A stretch of DNA of 64,000 nucleotides, taken from the NCBI GenBank assembly GCA_963708795.1, contig CAVPUH010000008.1, positions 186,001-250,000 of the forward strand, in the 5' to 3' direction. The notes under the pieces were generated by a model. The model searched no databases, was not told the origin of the DNA, and saw only the letters and a list, made by a program, of their open reading frames with translations. Positions 35,510-44,873 of the stretch are shown here, one piece after another. This DNA is from DAIQRJ01 sp963708795. GTDB lineage: Bacteria > Actinomycetota > Actinomycetes > Propionibacteriales > DAIQRJ01. The position numbers and the translations under genes were made by a program. Position 1 is the first letter of the stretch, and each line of letters starts with the position of its first letter.

Positions 35510-36280
35510 TCAGGCCTTGCGATCGGGTCCGTCGGCGGACTGCTCGGCGGCGGCTGGACGCCGGGGCTCGACCGTGCCGGTGAAGGTCTTGACGAGATCG
35601 TCGCGCAGGCCGGCCCAGGCCTGCGGGCCGACGCTGGCCTTGAGCACCACGAACGTCCCCACGAGCGTCAGCACGGTGAGCGGCCAGCCGAGCGCGACAC
35701 GGACGGCGCCGAGCGCGCCCACGTGGTTCGTCAGGTAGAGCGGTACCTGGACGCACAACCGGACCGCGAACATCGCCACCCACAGCAGCGTGGCTTGCTG
35801 GTACCCGCGCAGGATCCGTCGGTCCTTGCGCCAGGCCTGGGAGTCGTTGCGGGCGAGGCCGACGATCAGCCCGATCACCGGCCAGCGGACGAGGACCGAG
35901 ACCAGGTAGGCGACGAAGAACACGGAGTTCAGCAGGATGCCGAGCGCGAACACGTTGCGCGGTTGCCCGGTGCGCCAGGCGAGGACGGCCGAGAGCGCCA
36001 TCCCGAACACGCCGGTGAGGATGCTGCTCAGCTTGTCCCGGCGTACAAGCCGGACGACCGCGAGGACGAGCGTGACGGCGATGGCGATGAGCAGGGCGGT
36101 CCGCAGCGATCGCCCGGTGACCGTGTAGGAGATGACGAAGACGAGGCTAGGCAGGCCGGCATCGAGGAATCCGCCCCACGTGTCCAGCAGCGCCCCGATG
36201 GTGCGGCGATCGACGGCGGCCGGCGCGTCGCCCGGTGCTGCCGGCGACGCGGCCTGACCGGCCGGGTCCTGCTCAGACAC
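35510..36280 (-). CDS. DUF3159 membrane protein
   Basis: A 256-residue protein with about five to six membrane helices, a disordered Ala/Pro N-terminus and a charged C-terminus. It is recognised as DUF3159 from TIGALLDTWGGFLDAGLPSLVF, the long hydrophobic core, and its place after an OB-fold gene. Function is unknown. GTG 36280 overlaps the OB-fold stop by 8 nt, so it is the last gene of the dut-DUF3710-OB-DUF3159 operon. Confidence 0.85.
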   Translation of the reverse strand: MSEQDPAGQAASPAAPGDAPAAVDRRTIGALLDTWGGFLDAGLPSLVFVISYTVTGRSLRTALLIAIAVTLVLAVVRLVRRDKLSSILTGVFGMALSAVLAWRTGQPRNVFALGILLNSVFFVAYLVSVLVRWPVIGLIVGLARNDSQAWRKDRRILRGYQQATLLWVAMFAVRLCVQVPLYLTNHVGALGAVRVALGWPLTVLTLVGTFVVLKASVGPQAWAGLRDDLVKTFTGTVEPRRPAAAEQSADGPDRKA

Positions 36281-36653
36281 CGTGAGGTTTCAGCTCGTAC
36301 CGCGGGTTGTACATCACGCGCTTGTCGCCGTCGACCGCGATGCGTCCGGTCACCTGCATGCTGCGACCGGCCTCGATCCCCGGGATCCGCCGCCGGCCGA
36401 GGAAGACCACGACCACGGTGCCGCTGCCGTCGTACAACTCCGCCTCCAGCGACGGCGTACCGGCGCGTGGCTGCAGCGTCACGGTCCGCACGGTGCCGGT
36501 GATGTCGACCAGCGACCGGTCCGAACAGTTGATGATCGGCTCACAACCCGACTGGGAGGCGGCCTCGCGGAGGCTCTCGGCCTCGAGCGCCTCGTCGCTG
36601 CTGCCCAGCCTGGAGAAAGCCCTGCGCATGCGCGTGGTCATCGAATCTGCCAT
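36273..36653 (-). CDS. OB-fold nucleic-acid-binding domain protein
   Basis: A 126-residue protein with a single OB fold: DITGTVRTVTLQPR, LEAELYDGSGTVVVVFLGRRRIPGIEAGRSMQVTGRI. Actinobacterial genomes commonly place it between DUF3710 and DUF3159 genes. The ligand is unknown. It starts 3 bp after the DUF3710 stop. The first 40 residues are a charged leader; M5 is an alternative start. Confidence 0.82.
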   Translation of the reverse strand: MADSMTTRMRRAFSRLGSSDEALEAESLREAASQSGCEPIINCSDRSLVDITGTVRTVTLQPRAGTPSLEAELYDGSGTVVVVFLGRRRIPGIEAGRSMQVTGRIAVDGDKRVMYNPRYELKPHGV

Positions 36654-36656
36654 CGG

Positions 36657-37421
36657 TCAGTCCTGCTCTCCCTCGGCGCCCTCGGGCGCCTCGATCTCCG
36701 GCATCGTCAACGGCAGGGCATCGCGGGGCGCCATCGCCTCACGACCTCGGACCACCACGATGTCGCGTACGAACGCTTCCACGTCCGGTATCTCACCCTC
36801 GTCGGTCGCGGCCCGGCCGACGACATTCGCGCGGAGGAACCAGCGGGGGCCGTCGATGCCCCACAACCGCTGGGGCTGCGACTGCTGCTTCCCGCCCTCG
36901 TCGACCGTGCGGACGGTCATGTGCAGCTCCCGGCCGAAGACCCCGTCGGCCTCTTCGGCTGTTCCGCCGCCGCGCTCGGTGTCGGCGGCGATCTCGGGCC
37001 GGATGTCGTCCCACATGCCCGAGGTCTTGGGCGCGGCGAAAGCCCGGAGTTCGACCGCCGACTCCGGCCACAACGCCACCACGGCGATGACCTGGCCCGA
37101 GGCCTCGTCGACCTGCACCCGCAGTTCCATGTCCTCGCGCATGGCGAGCCGGAGACTGCCGAGATCGAGCCGTCCTCCGTCGTCGGGATCGACGTCGGCG
37201 AGATCGAACGGGCCGGTCGTGGTGGGCTCGACCTCGGGTTCGGGCTCACCCCGGCGGCGCCGGCGGGACGGCTTGGCCTCCACCATCGTGACCGACTCCG
37301 ACGCCGGCGGCTCGACCGGGCCGCCCGACGAGTCGGCATCGTCGGTCGCGGCTCCGCGGGCGCGGGTATCGCGTCGCAGCAGCCGTTCGCCCGCGTCGGC
37401 GCCCTTGGCTCGGCGGAACAT
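36657..37421 (-). CDS. DUF3710 protein
   Basis: A 254-residue conserved actinobacterial protein. The N-terminal 75 residues are charged and variable; the conserved block starts at GPFDLADVDPDD and includes RLDLGSLRLAMREDMELRVQVDE and QRLWGIDGPRWFLRANVVG. Function is unknown, with no membrane segment. Its ATG shares one base with the dut stop (TGATG at 37421). Confidence 0.87.
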   Translation of the reverse strand: MFRRAKGADAGERLLRRDTRARGAATDDADSSGGPVEPPASESVTMVEAKPSRRRRRGEPEPEVEPTTTGPFDLADVDPDDGGRLDLGSLRLAMREDMELRVQVDEASGQVIAVVALWPESAVELRAFAAPKTSGMWDDIRPEIAADTERGGGTAEEADGVFGRELHMTVRTVDEGGKQQSQPQRLWGIDGPRWFLRANVVGRAATDEGEIPDVEAFVRDIVVVRGREAMAPRDALPLTMPEIEAPEGAEGEQD

Positions 37422-37945
37422 CAGGCTCGCCCCTTCTCGTCCATGTCGATGCTGGTGCTCGTGCTGGTCTCGGCAGCTGCCGTGAAGCCACCCGTCGAGC
37501 CGTAGCCGCCGATCGACCGGCCCGAACCGGGCAGATCGCCGACCTCGACGAATGCCGCCCGCTCGACCCGCTGGATCACGAGTTGGGCGATGCGGTCACC
37601 GCGGTGCAGGACCACCGGCGCTCGAGGGTCGAGGTTGACCAACAGCACGCCGATCTCTCCACGGTAGCCCGCATCGACAGTCCCCGGCGTGTTCACGATC
37701 GAGACGCCCATCCGGGCGGCCAGTCCCGACCGGGGATGGACGAAGGCCGCGTATCCAGACGGAAGGGCGATGGCGATCCCGGTGGGTACGAGCGCCCGCG
37801 CGCCCGGCTCGAGCGTGACATCGACGGTCGTCGTCAGATCCGCCCCGGCGTCACCGGGGTGGGCGTAGGTCGGCAGGTGCGCCGCCGGGTCGAGCCGCTG
37901 GACGAGGACGTCGACGTCGGTGGCGACGAGGTGGCCCTCCGGCAC
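37421..37945 (-). CDS. dut: dUTP diphosphatase
   Basis: A 174-residue trimeric dUTPase that removes dUTP and supplies dUMP. Five motifs in order: YAHPGDAGADL, PRSGLAARMGV, GTVDAGYRGEIGVLLVN, RGDRIAQLVIQRV and the phosphate loop GSGRSIGGYGSTGG. The C-terminal 20 residues after the loop are Ser/Thr-rich. GTG 37945 is the best start; the frame stays open upstream but that part is antisense to nothing conserved. It is the first gene of the operon continuing into DUF3710. Confidence 0.93.
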   Translation of the reverse strand: MPEGHLVATDVDVLVQRLDPAAHLPTYAHPGDAGADLTTTVDVTLEPGARALVPTGIAIALPSGYAAFVHPRSGLAARMGVSIVNTPGTVDAGYRGEIGVLLVNLDPRAPVVLHRGDRIAQLVIQRVERAAFVEVGDLPGSGRSIGGYGSTGGFTAAAETSTSTSIDMDEKGRA

Positions 37946-38146
37946 GGCGCGTTCCGGGGAGGCGGCTGGCGTGGTCGCGGCATCGTCGCAGGCTGCGGGC
38001 ACGAGGCAGCATCCTAGCGGCGCGAGGCCGGGCCTCCGATTCGCTCGCAGGTTCGGCCGGCCGTCGGAGCCGGAGGCGCACGCTGCCGGTGACGGACCCT
38101 TTAGTGTTGGCGGCCGGGGGCCACATCGACAGAGGAGCCGACGCTG

Positions 38147-38449
38147 GTGAGCGAGACGACGAACAACCTGGCCTGGCGGGCACTCGGGGGCGTGGCCACG
38201 ATCGCCGCGACCATCGCCGCGCGCAAAGTGCTGTCGGTCGGCTGGAAGCTCGTCACCGGGAACAACCCACCCGACAGCCCGGAGAACCCGGACACCGGGA
38301 CGGGCGAAGCCTTGATGTGGGTGTTGGCGAGTGGCGTCGGGATCGCCGTTGCGCGGCTGTTCGCGACTCGGAAGGCCGCGCAGTACTGGGAGAAGACCAC
38401 CGGCGACCTGCCGCCGGGGATGGAGCGCGAGGCCGTTCAGCGCCTCTGA
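38147..38449 (+). CDS. DUF4235 small membrane protein
   Basis: A 100-residue protein with two likely membrane helices (LGGVATIAATIAARKVLSVGW and ALMWVLASGVGIAVARLFA). The pattern NNLAWRALGGVATIAATIAARK and the C-terminal AAQYWEKTTGDLPPG are typical of DUF4235. AGAGGAG lies 9 nt before GTG 38147. Function is unknown. It converges on the DUF4193 gene. Confidence 0.87.
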   Translation: MSETTNNLAWRALGGVATIAATIAARKVLSVGWKLVTGNNPPDSPENPDTGTGEALMWVLASGVGIAVARLFATRKAAQYWEKTTGDLPPGMEREAVQRL

Positions 38450-38546
38450 GCTCGTCAGGTCTGAGCTCGTCGGGTTCGGGCTCGGCTGGCCGCGACCGAC
38501 CCGCACGCGGTGAGGTACCCGTGGCGGGCCCGGACGCGGGTGCAGA

Positions 38547-38851
38547 TCAGGCCGCGCACTCGCGGCAGATCGGCTGGCCGCCCTTCGACCTGCTTGGCGA
38601 GCTGGCTGCGGTGGTGGACCAGGAAGCAGCGCGAACACGTGAACTCGTCGGCCTGGCGCGGGAGCACCCGGACCGAGAGCTCTTCGTTCGACAGGTCGGC
38701 GCCGGGGAGCTCGAGCGACTCGGCCAGCCTCGGCCTCGTCGACGTCGACCGCGGCCGCGGTCTTGTCGGCGCGCCGTGCCTTCAGCTCCTCGAGGCTGTC
38801 CTCGTTCAGCTCGTCGTCGGTCTTGCGGGGGGCGTCGTAGTCGGTCGCCAT
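38547..38851 (-). CDS. DUF4193 zinc-ribbon protein, two frameshifts
   Basis: A 100-residue protein that is nearly invariant in Actinobacteria; function unknown. It starts MATDYDAPRKTDDELNED at ATG 38851 behind AGAGGAG. Two single-base insertions break it: one G at 38724-38725 (after DVDEAEA) and one in the run at 38581-38583 (after LAKQVE). Correcting both restores AESLELPGADLSNEELSVRV, the first zinc pair FTCSRCF and the second ICRECAA followed by a stop. Such a clean restoration argues for sequence errors. Confidence 0.87.
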
Positions 38852-39066
38852 GTCGTGCGGCTCCTCTGGATGGCAGGCTGCCTGGTAGGGCGCGACGTGT
38901 CGCGGTAGCCCGTGATGTAGGGCCCTGCGGCAGAGGGATTGTGCCCGACGCTGTCAAGCCTTCGGCAACCGCCCCCGACCTGACCTGTGTGCAGATCCCG
39001 TCGCAGGCGCATCAGCACCGGCGGACGCACGGTTATTCCCGCTTCGGTCGACGGGTCGCCGGTCGG

Positions 39067-40123
39067 TCAGTCGGAGCCGCAGACGGCCGGCCGGTGGCCG
39101 CGGGGGTTGGGGCAACAGCCGGCGGGGCAGACCATCCCTCGCCCAGCCGCCGCCACGTCGACGAGGCGGTCCACGACGGCGCCGACGAAACGCGGATGCG
39201 TGCCGGGGGTCGCGACCCGGACGAACGGAAGCCCGGCGGCCGCGGCCGTGTGCGCTGCCTCGGTGTCGAGGTCGAAACGGACCTCCATGTGGTCGCTCAC
39301 GAACCCGATCGGAACGACGGCGACCCCTGAGGCACCGGCCGCGGCGAGTTCGGTCAGGCGGTCGTTCACGTCGGGTTCGAGCCACGGCACCGACGGCGGT
39401 CCGGACCGGCTGCAGAAGGCCAGGTCGGGCGTGTCCGCCCGGCCGGCCGGCGCACGCCAGGACCGACGCCGCCGTCTCGCGATGCTGTGTGGTGTAGGCG
39501 CGGCCCGCCGCCCGCTGCCGGCGTCCATGGAGACCGGGATGGAGTGGGTCACGAAGAGCACCCTGCTGTCGGCGGGCAGTTCGCCGAGAGCACGGCGGAG
39601 GTTCTCGGCGAACGGTGCGACGAAGCCCGGCTCACGCCGTCGTGCGGGAGCCGGACGAACTCGAGCAGGTCGGCGACGCCGCCCTCGCCGCAGCGGCCGC
39701 GAGGTCCTCGCGGTACTGCCGGCAGCCGGAATACGACGAGTAGGCCGAGGTCACGAACACGGCGATGCGCCGATGACCGGCCGCGGCGATGCGCCGCAAC
39801 TCGTCGGCGAGCAGGGGGTCCCAGTTGCGGTTCCCCCAGTAGAGCGGAAGCTCGATCCCCCGGCCGTCGAGTTCGGCTCGCAGTGCTGCCAGCAGGTCGC
39901 GATTCTGGTCGTTGATCGGGCTGCGACCGCCGAACAGGTCGTAGTGCGCGGCGACGCTCGCCAGTCGCTCGTCCGGGATGCCCCGCCCTGCCGTCACGCG
40001 GCGGAGGAACGGCATCACCTGCTCGGGTCGCTCGGGGCCGCCGAACGAGACCAGGAGGAACGCGTCGACAGACGCCAGCAGGATCGGCAGCAGGCACAAC
40101 GGCCAGTCTCTCAGAGGCGCCAA
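39067..40123 (-). CDS. hemH: Ferrochelatase HemH/CpfC, multiple frameshifts
   Basis: A ferrochelatase of about 345 residues that inserts iron into coproporphyrin III. Frames must be changed about four times, near 39673-39692, 39624-39628, 39501-39520 and 39436-39442. Read through them it gives LLVSFGGPERPEQVMPFLRR, NRNWDPLLADELRRIAAAGH, GFVAPFAENLRRALGELPAD, VLFVTHSIPVSM, GRAYTTQHRETAASVLACAG and SRSGPPSVPWLEPDVND. The end has CPAGCCPNP, the actinobacterial [2Fe-2S] ligand region. The start is uncertain (TTG 40123 is the most upstream). It closes the haem pathway begun by hemE-hemY-hemQ at 11.8-15 kb. Confidence 0.82.
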
Positions 40124-41567
40124 CCGGCCCCGGTGGTCGGGCGGAGCTGAGCGGAAGCGACAACAACGCGTTCTCGATCAACTCGGGCAGCGCGGGGTGG
40201 ATCCAGTACTGACCCGGGCCATGTCGGCCACGGGCAGACCGAACGACATGGCCTGAATGAGCGGCTGGAGGAAGGGCGGAGGCCTGGTAGCCGATGATGT
40301 GGGCGCCGATCAGCTGGCCGGTGTCGGGGTCGGCGAGGAGCTTGCAGAATCCGCCGGTGTCGCCGTCCTCCTCCATCGCCCAGCCGTAGGCGATCGAGGC
40401 ATAGGGCTGGATGGTGCTGACGTATCGGCGCCCCTGCTCCTGGGCCGCCGCCTCCGTCAGCCCGACCGTCGAGACCTGGGGGTGCGAGAACACCGCACTG
40501 GGCACGAACCGGTGGTCGCTCGCGTGGAACGAGTCCGGGTGCAGCAAGTTGTGCTGGACCACCCGCATCTCGTGGTTCGCCACGTGTTTGAGGAGGTACG
40601 GCGAACTGAGGTCTCCGAGCGCCCAGACGTCGGCGACCGGCTCACCGGCGGCGAGGACGCGCTGGTACTCGTCCACCTCGAGGAAGCCGCCCGGATCGAC
40701 GTCGAACCCCGCTGCCGCCACGTCGAGCCCATCGTTTCGGTACCGCCGGTCGCGACGAGGACGACGTCGGCCGGCAGGGTCGCGCCAGTGCCGCTGCTTC
40801 GATCGCGGATCGTGACGTCCGCACCGTCCGGGCGAGCGGCGACGGCGACGAGGTCGTGCTCGAGCCGGACGTCCCACTGATCGGCGGCCTGCTCGGTGAA
40901 GCGTTGCGACACGTCGGCGTCGAAGGAGCGAAGGAGGCGCGCGGATCGGTTGACGATCACGACCTCACTGCCCAGTGCCGAGAAGACGTGGGCGAACTCG
41001 GCCGCGACGAAGCCTCCGCCGATGATGACGACACGCTTCGGCAGCGACGGCACCCGCATCACCGTGTCCGAGGTGTGCACCGGGAGCTCCGGGTCGGCCA
41101 CAGCCTCGGCCAGCCCGGCGATGTCGAGCGGGCACCGTCGCCCGTCGAGCCTCCGCAAGCACCAGCCGGTCGGCGGTCAACTCGCGGCCGTCCGCCGTGA
41201 CCAGCGACCGTGGGCCGGTCAGCCGCACGCGGGTCTCGTAGACCTCGACATTCGCGTTGTCGGCCACCCGCCAGCGTCGGCCGCCCGCGGAGATCGCGTC
41301 GATCCGCCCGAAGATCCGGTCGCGGATGCCCGGCCAGTCGGCGCCGTCGACGCGGGCCTCGACACCCAGGCGGGCGGCGTCGGAGCGCACTCCGCGGGCG
41401 ATGTCGGCCGGATACACGAACATCTTGGTCGGGATGCAGCCCACGTTGAGGCAGGTCCCACCGAAGGTGCCGCCCTCGACGAGGCCGACACTCCAGTCGG
41501 CGAAGCGTTCGTCGATGATCGAGTTCCCGGAGCCGCTGCCGACGATGACGAGGTCGTGGTGGGTCAC
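40111..41567 (-). CDS. mtr: Mycothione reductase, multiple frameshifts
   Basis: A flavoprotein disulfide reductase of about 465 residues that reduces mycothione to mycothiol with NADPH. GTG 41567 starts VTHHDLVIVGSGSGNSIID; the redox pair is GGTCLNVGCIPTK, and the NADPH site is VVIIGGGFVAAEFAHVF. The C-terminal block is GAHIIGYQAS, QAMSFGLPVADMAR and QYWIHPALPELIENALL. Frame changes are needed near 41126-41158, 40740-40750, 40269-40275 and 40212-40218. The stop at 40111 needs one more. It shows that the organism makes mycothiol. Confidence 0.85.
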
Positions 41568-41787
41568 AGGTACAAGGCTCCCACGTGCCCGCCGCGCGCT
41601 CCCGACGACCTGGGCTCCCTGGGCATCGAGTGCGCCGGTCCTCGATTGCACCGCAGACTGGCCCCGAGTGGGCGCGTCCTCGCGCGACGCGCCGCCCGGA
41701 TGCGCGTTCTCGACCAGTCGATGCGAGAAGCGTCTCGGACCCCGGCGTGTCACCGGCGGCCGAGACGCGTTCGCCGCTCTAATGGGA

Positions 41788-41822
41788 CGAGGCCCCGCGA
41801 AGTATGAGTTCGCGGGGCCTCG
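41788..41822. terminator. Hairpin with a perfect 14-bp stem
   Basis: CGAGGCCCCGCGAA (41788-41801) pairs exactly with TTCGCGGGGCCTCG (41809-41822) across a 7-nt loop. No T-run follows on either strand, as is common for actinobacterial terminators. It lies 220 bp upstream of mtr and 64 bp downstream of a short minus-strand frame, so it may end a small transcript coming from about 42 kb. Confidence 0.6.
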
Positions 41823-41885
41823 CTTGTGGTCAGGCTCGTGACGCTGCCCGGCCTCCCGGACGTCGACGATGCTCACCGAGCCGCG

Positions 41886-42020
41886 TCACCGGCTCACGTA
41901 CCAGCGCCCGAGGGCGTCAGCGATGGAGTTCCGTCTGGGTCCGTTCCCGCTCTCCGAAGAGGGCGTGAGGGAATGTCTACCCGCTGAGAACCTCAACCAC
42001 ACAAGGGTTTCCGCGAACAT
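41886..42020 (-). CDS. Possible 44-residue basic peptide
   Basis: A short frame from ATG 42020 ending in RRNSIADALGRWYVSR. No ribosome binding site precedes it, and the family is not recognised. It is listed because it lies in a 711-bp gap, has a coding-looking C-terminus and is followed by a strong hairpin. It may equally be part of a non-coding RNA. Confidence 0.25.
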   Translation of the reverse strand: MFAETLVWLRFSAGRHSLTPSSESGNGPRRNSIADALGRWYVSR

Positions 42021-42036
42021 TCTCGGAGAACTTCGG

Positions 42037-42098
42037 TCGTCCACAAGAAGACCGACTCCCTCCACACGGACGCCGTGGTTCTCCACAGGTTGTCCCCA
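42037..42098 (+). promoter_or_regulatory. Four DnaA-box-like 9-mers in helical phase
   Basis: TCGTCCACA (42037), CCCTCCACA (42058), TTCTCCACA (42079) and TTGTCCCCA (42090) resemble the actinobacterial DnaA box TTGTCCACA and all point the same way. Their starts are 21, 21 and 11 bp apart, close to two, two and one helical turns. A TTCTCGGAGAA palindrome lies just before (42020-42030). No gene covers this stretch with confidence. Confidence 0.45.
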
Positions 42099-42278
42099 GC
42101 GAACACGCATCGGCGTGACGGATTCCATGACCGGAGCGACGGCGGGGCGGTTCATGAGGCAGACTCGCGCGGGAGCACGGGCAGGGTCGACGATCGAACG
42201 GACGGACCAATCAGCGGGGCTGATGAGTGGACCCGAATGAGTGGGCCGGTGAGCACAGCCAAGGAGGCGGACGCGCGG

Positions 42279-43467
42279 ATGCGATATCTCGAACTCGTAG
42301 GTCTTTCCGAGGACGGCACGTCCGTCGTCCTGAACGACGTCGAGACCGGCGAGTCCTTCGGCGTCCATCTCGACGACCGGCTGCGTGCCGCGGTCGTGCA
42401 CGACCGCGTCCGGCTCGGCCAGCTCGAGTTGGCGCTGACCTCGACCCTGCGGCCCAAGGACATCCAGGCCCGCATCCGCGCGGGGCAGAGCAGTGCCGAT
42501 GTGGCGGCCGCGGCCGGTGTGTCGGTCGAACGCATCATGCGGTTCGCGAGCGCGGTGCTCGCCGAGCGCGAACACGTCGCCACCCAGGCTCAACGCTCGG
42601 TGCTCCGCCGGCCGGGCAGCGACGCTCCGCGCACCTCTCGCCGACGTCGTGTCGGAACGGCTGGACGGGCGGCACGTGCCGGCGGCGAGCCTCGACTGGG
42701 ACGCCTGGCGCCGCGACGACGGTCGATGGACGGTGAGCGTCCGGTACCGCTCTGGCGAACGGGAGCGCACCGCGCACTTCGTGTACGACCCGCTGGCCCG
42801 GGTGGTGGTCACCTCGGACGACGAGAGTCGCTGGCTGGCCGGCGAGCCCGGACCGTTGAAGGGACCGCAACCGCGCGGACGCAGCGAGCGGCCCGACGAC
42901 GAACGCGCGGTCGAGTTGGCCAACGAGGGCAGGGCATTGCGGCTCGCGCCGATCGAGAGCGACGACGAGGCCGACCACGATGCCGGCAACCCGGAGCTCT
43001 TCGACGGCCCGTTCCGGCGGCGTTCGAGCGGAGCGGTCGCCGAGGTAGCGGGCGAGCTCGAAGACGACCGGCCGACGGCGACCATCCCGCGGATCGACGT
43101 GGCCGACCTCGGCCACGACGAATGGAATGACCTCGACGAGCCGAACGACGTCGAGGATGGGCCGGACGACCCCGCGGCTGCCGTGGCCACTGGCGTCGAC
43201 GGTCGTGTCGCCGACGAGCCCGTGGCCGACTCGGCGGCAGCGGAGCCCGTGGTCGACGAACCCGTGGCTGATGACTCGTGGCGGACGAACCCGTGGCGGC
43301 GAGAACTCCACGAGGTCGTCGAAGCCCGGACGCCGGAGCCCGATCCCGAGCGCACACCCGAACCGGCCGACGAGCAGCCGGCCGCCAGGACCGCCCGGAA
43401 GAGCAAGCGCGCGGCGGTACCGAGTTGGGACGACATCCTGTTCGGCAGCCGCAGCGACACGCCCTGA
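42279..43467 (+). CDS. sepH: Septation protein SepH (DUF3071), frameshifted
   Basis: An actinobacterial cell-division protein of about 395 residues; in Streptomyces and Mycobacterium SepH binds and stimulates FtsZ assembly. The conserved N-terminal DUF3071 region with its helix-turn-helix is seen: RYLELVGLSEDG, LRAAVVHDRVRLGQLELAL, LRPKDIQARIRAGQSSADVA. An acidic, Pro-rich linker follows, and the conserved end is VPSWDDILFGSR. AAGGAGG is 11 nt before ATG 42279. One extra base in 42613-42620 splits it; removing it joins LRRPG to ATLRAPLADVVSERL. Confidence 0.88.
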
Positions 43468-43493
43468 CCCCACCTGACCGGCGGGCGGGAGAG

Positions 43494-44192
43494 TCAGGGC
43501 GCGAGCGGCAGCGGGATGTCGCCCGCGTGCGGTCCGAGGTCCCCGTCACGCCAATGGCGGCGGCAGAGCACGCGATACGTGACCCCGGAGCCGGACCCCT
43601 GCACGTCGTCGGCAGTGTCACCGACCGCCACCTGTCCCCCGGTCCTGGCCACGTCACCGTTCTCGATGCGCGCGTTCATCAACCCCGGAGCGCCGCACCA
43701 GCACACCACCTCGACCTGCAGCGGGATCGTCTCGTCGGCGAGTTCGACGAGCCGGCGCGAGCCCGGAAACAGTCGCGAGTCGAACGCCGTCAGCAGGCCG
43801 AAGCAGTCGATGTCGACGCCGTGCTCGTCGACCGCCCACGCCAGCTGGTCGACCTGCTCCTCGGTGAGGAACTGCGCCTCGTCGACGATGACGTATCCGC
43901 GGGCCGGGACCGCGTCGATCACCATCTGCCGGAGGTCGGTGGTGTCGTCGAACTCCGAGGCTGAGGCCGCGATACCCAGCCGGGAGGTCAACCGGCCGGC
44001 GCCGGAGCGGTCGTCCCGCGTCAGCAGCAGACCCGGCCGGCCGGCGGTCCGCCGGTGATGCGCGAGCTGCAGAGCCAGCGCGGACTTCCCCTGCCCCATG
44101 ACGCCGCCGTAGAACCGGAGGCGCCCGACGACCCGCGGGTGCGCCGGCCACGGTTCGTCGCCCGTCGCCGCGCCGACCTCTGACCCGGACAC
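43494..44192 (-). CDS. tdk: Thymidine kinase
   Basis: A 232-residue type II thymidine kinase of the nucleotide salvage pathway. The P-loop reads YGGVMGQGKSALALQ, less canonical than the usual PMFSGKS-type motif but common in actinobacterial members. The Walker B-like YVIVDEAQFLTEEQVDQLA and the zinc cysteines VCWCGAPGLMNAR and VLCRRHW are present. GTG 44192 follows the DUF5998 stop by 6 bp. Confidence 0.88.
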   Translation of the reverse strand: MSGSEVGAATGDEPWPAHPRVVGRLRFYGGVMGQGKSALALQLAHHRRTAGRPGLLLTRDDRSGAGRLTSRLGIAASASEFDDTTDLRQMVIDAVPARGYVIVDEAQFLTEEQVDQLAWAVDEHGVDIDCFGLLTAFDSRLFPGSRRLVELADETIPLQVEVVCWCGAPGLMNARIENGDVARTGGQVAVGDTADDVQGSGSGVTYRVLCRRHWRDGDLGPHAGDIPLPLAP

Positions 44193-44198
44193 CCGGCG

Positions 44199-44813
44199 CT
44201 AGGCCGACCCGCTCGTGGCCCCGGTCACCGCTCCCGTGCTCTGACTGGTCCGCGACGACAGCGCCTTCACGAAGTTGAGCAGACCGGCGACGGCGTCGGG
44301 ACCTTCGGCGGCCGCCGACACCCGGATGGTGAAGTCCTCGTTGCCGACCGATCCGGAGTACCCGTGGTCGGCCTCGCAGTTGGGGTCGTTGCAGCCGGCC
44401 GGCTCGAGTTCGACCCGACCGACCGCGCCCCAGCCGAGCGAGACGACGACCTCGTGGATCGGGTCGCCGCGGTGGTATCCGGCGGGATCGGCCACGACGC
44501 GGGTCACCATCACGTTGCTCACGCGGCGCAGGGCGACGGTCTCGACCGACGTCGACGCGTACGGCGTCGACACGATCTCGTCGGCGGGGTGTTCGTCGGT
44601 GTGGCTCAGGAGGAACCGGGACGGCGTGAGCACCAGGCAGGTCATGTGCCGGCGGATCTCGTCGTGCTCGAACGTCGGCTCGTGGTGCACGAAGAAGCCG
44701 ACGATCGGCTCGGCCGCGATCGCCGCGTCCAACGCCTCGGCGACGAGCGCCGGGTAGTAGCCGGTCCGCTCGATGTCGGCGAGCAAGGCGTCGTGGACGG
44801 TCATCTGGGTCAT
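44199..44813 (-). CDS. DUF5998 family protein
   Basis: A 204-residue conserved actinobacterial protein of unknown function, usually near the same neighbours as here. Seen: LLADIERTGYYPALVAEALDAAI, VGFFVHHEPTFEHDEIRRHMTCLVLTPSR and the late CNDPNCEADHGYSGSVGNEDFTIRVS, which contains a cysteine pair. There is no membrane segment. M4 is an alternative start. It is upstream of tdk by 6 bp and probably co-transcribed. Confidence 0.78.
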   Translation of the reverse strand: MTQMTVHDALLADIERTGYYPALVAEALDAAIAAEPIVGFFVHHEPTFEHDEIRRHMTCLVLTPSRFLLSHTDEHPADEIVSTPYASTSVETVALRRVSNVMVTRVVADPAGYHRGDPIHEVVVSLGWGAVGRVELEPAGCNDPNCEADHGYSGSVGNEDFTIRVSAAAEGPDAVAGLLNFVKALSSRTSQSTGAVTGATSGSA

Positions 44814-44873
44814 GCGGTCATCCTGTCACTCCGCTGTGAACCGGCGCAGGCACGCAGCCCGAGCCGGACCCGA

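Noticed and set aside
37946..38851. A single DUF4193-dut fusion protein in one frame
   Set aside because: The frame is open only because of the two indels in DUF4193; corrected, DUF4193 stops at 38547 and DUF4235 lies between on the other strand.
38953..38958. TTGACA (minus strand) as the DUF4193 -35 box
   Set aside because: No acceptable -10 hexamer lies 16-19 bp downstream.
41788..41822. tRNA or rho-independent terminator with U-run
   Set aside because: The stem-loop stands alone with no cloverleaf and no T-run, so it is reported only as a hairpin.
41886..43460. Minus-strand frame of over 500 codons opposite sepH
   Set aside because: Most of it is antisense to sepH; only the last 45 codons in the gap are kept, as a low-confidence candidate.
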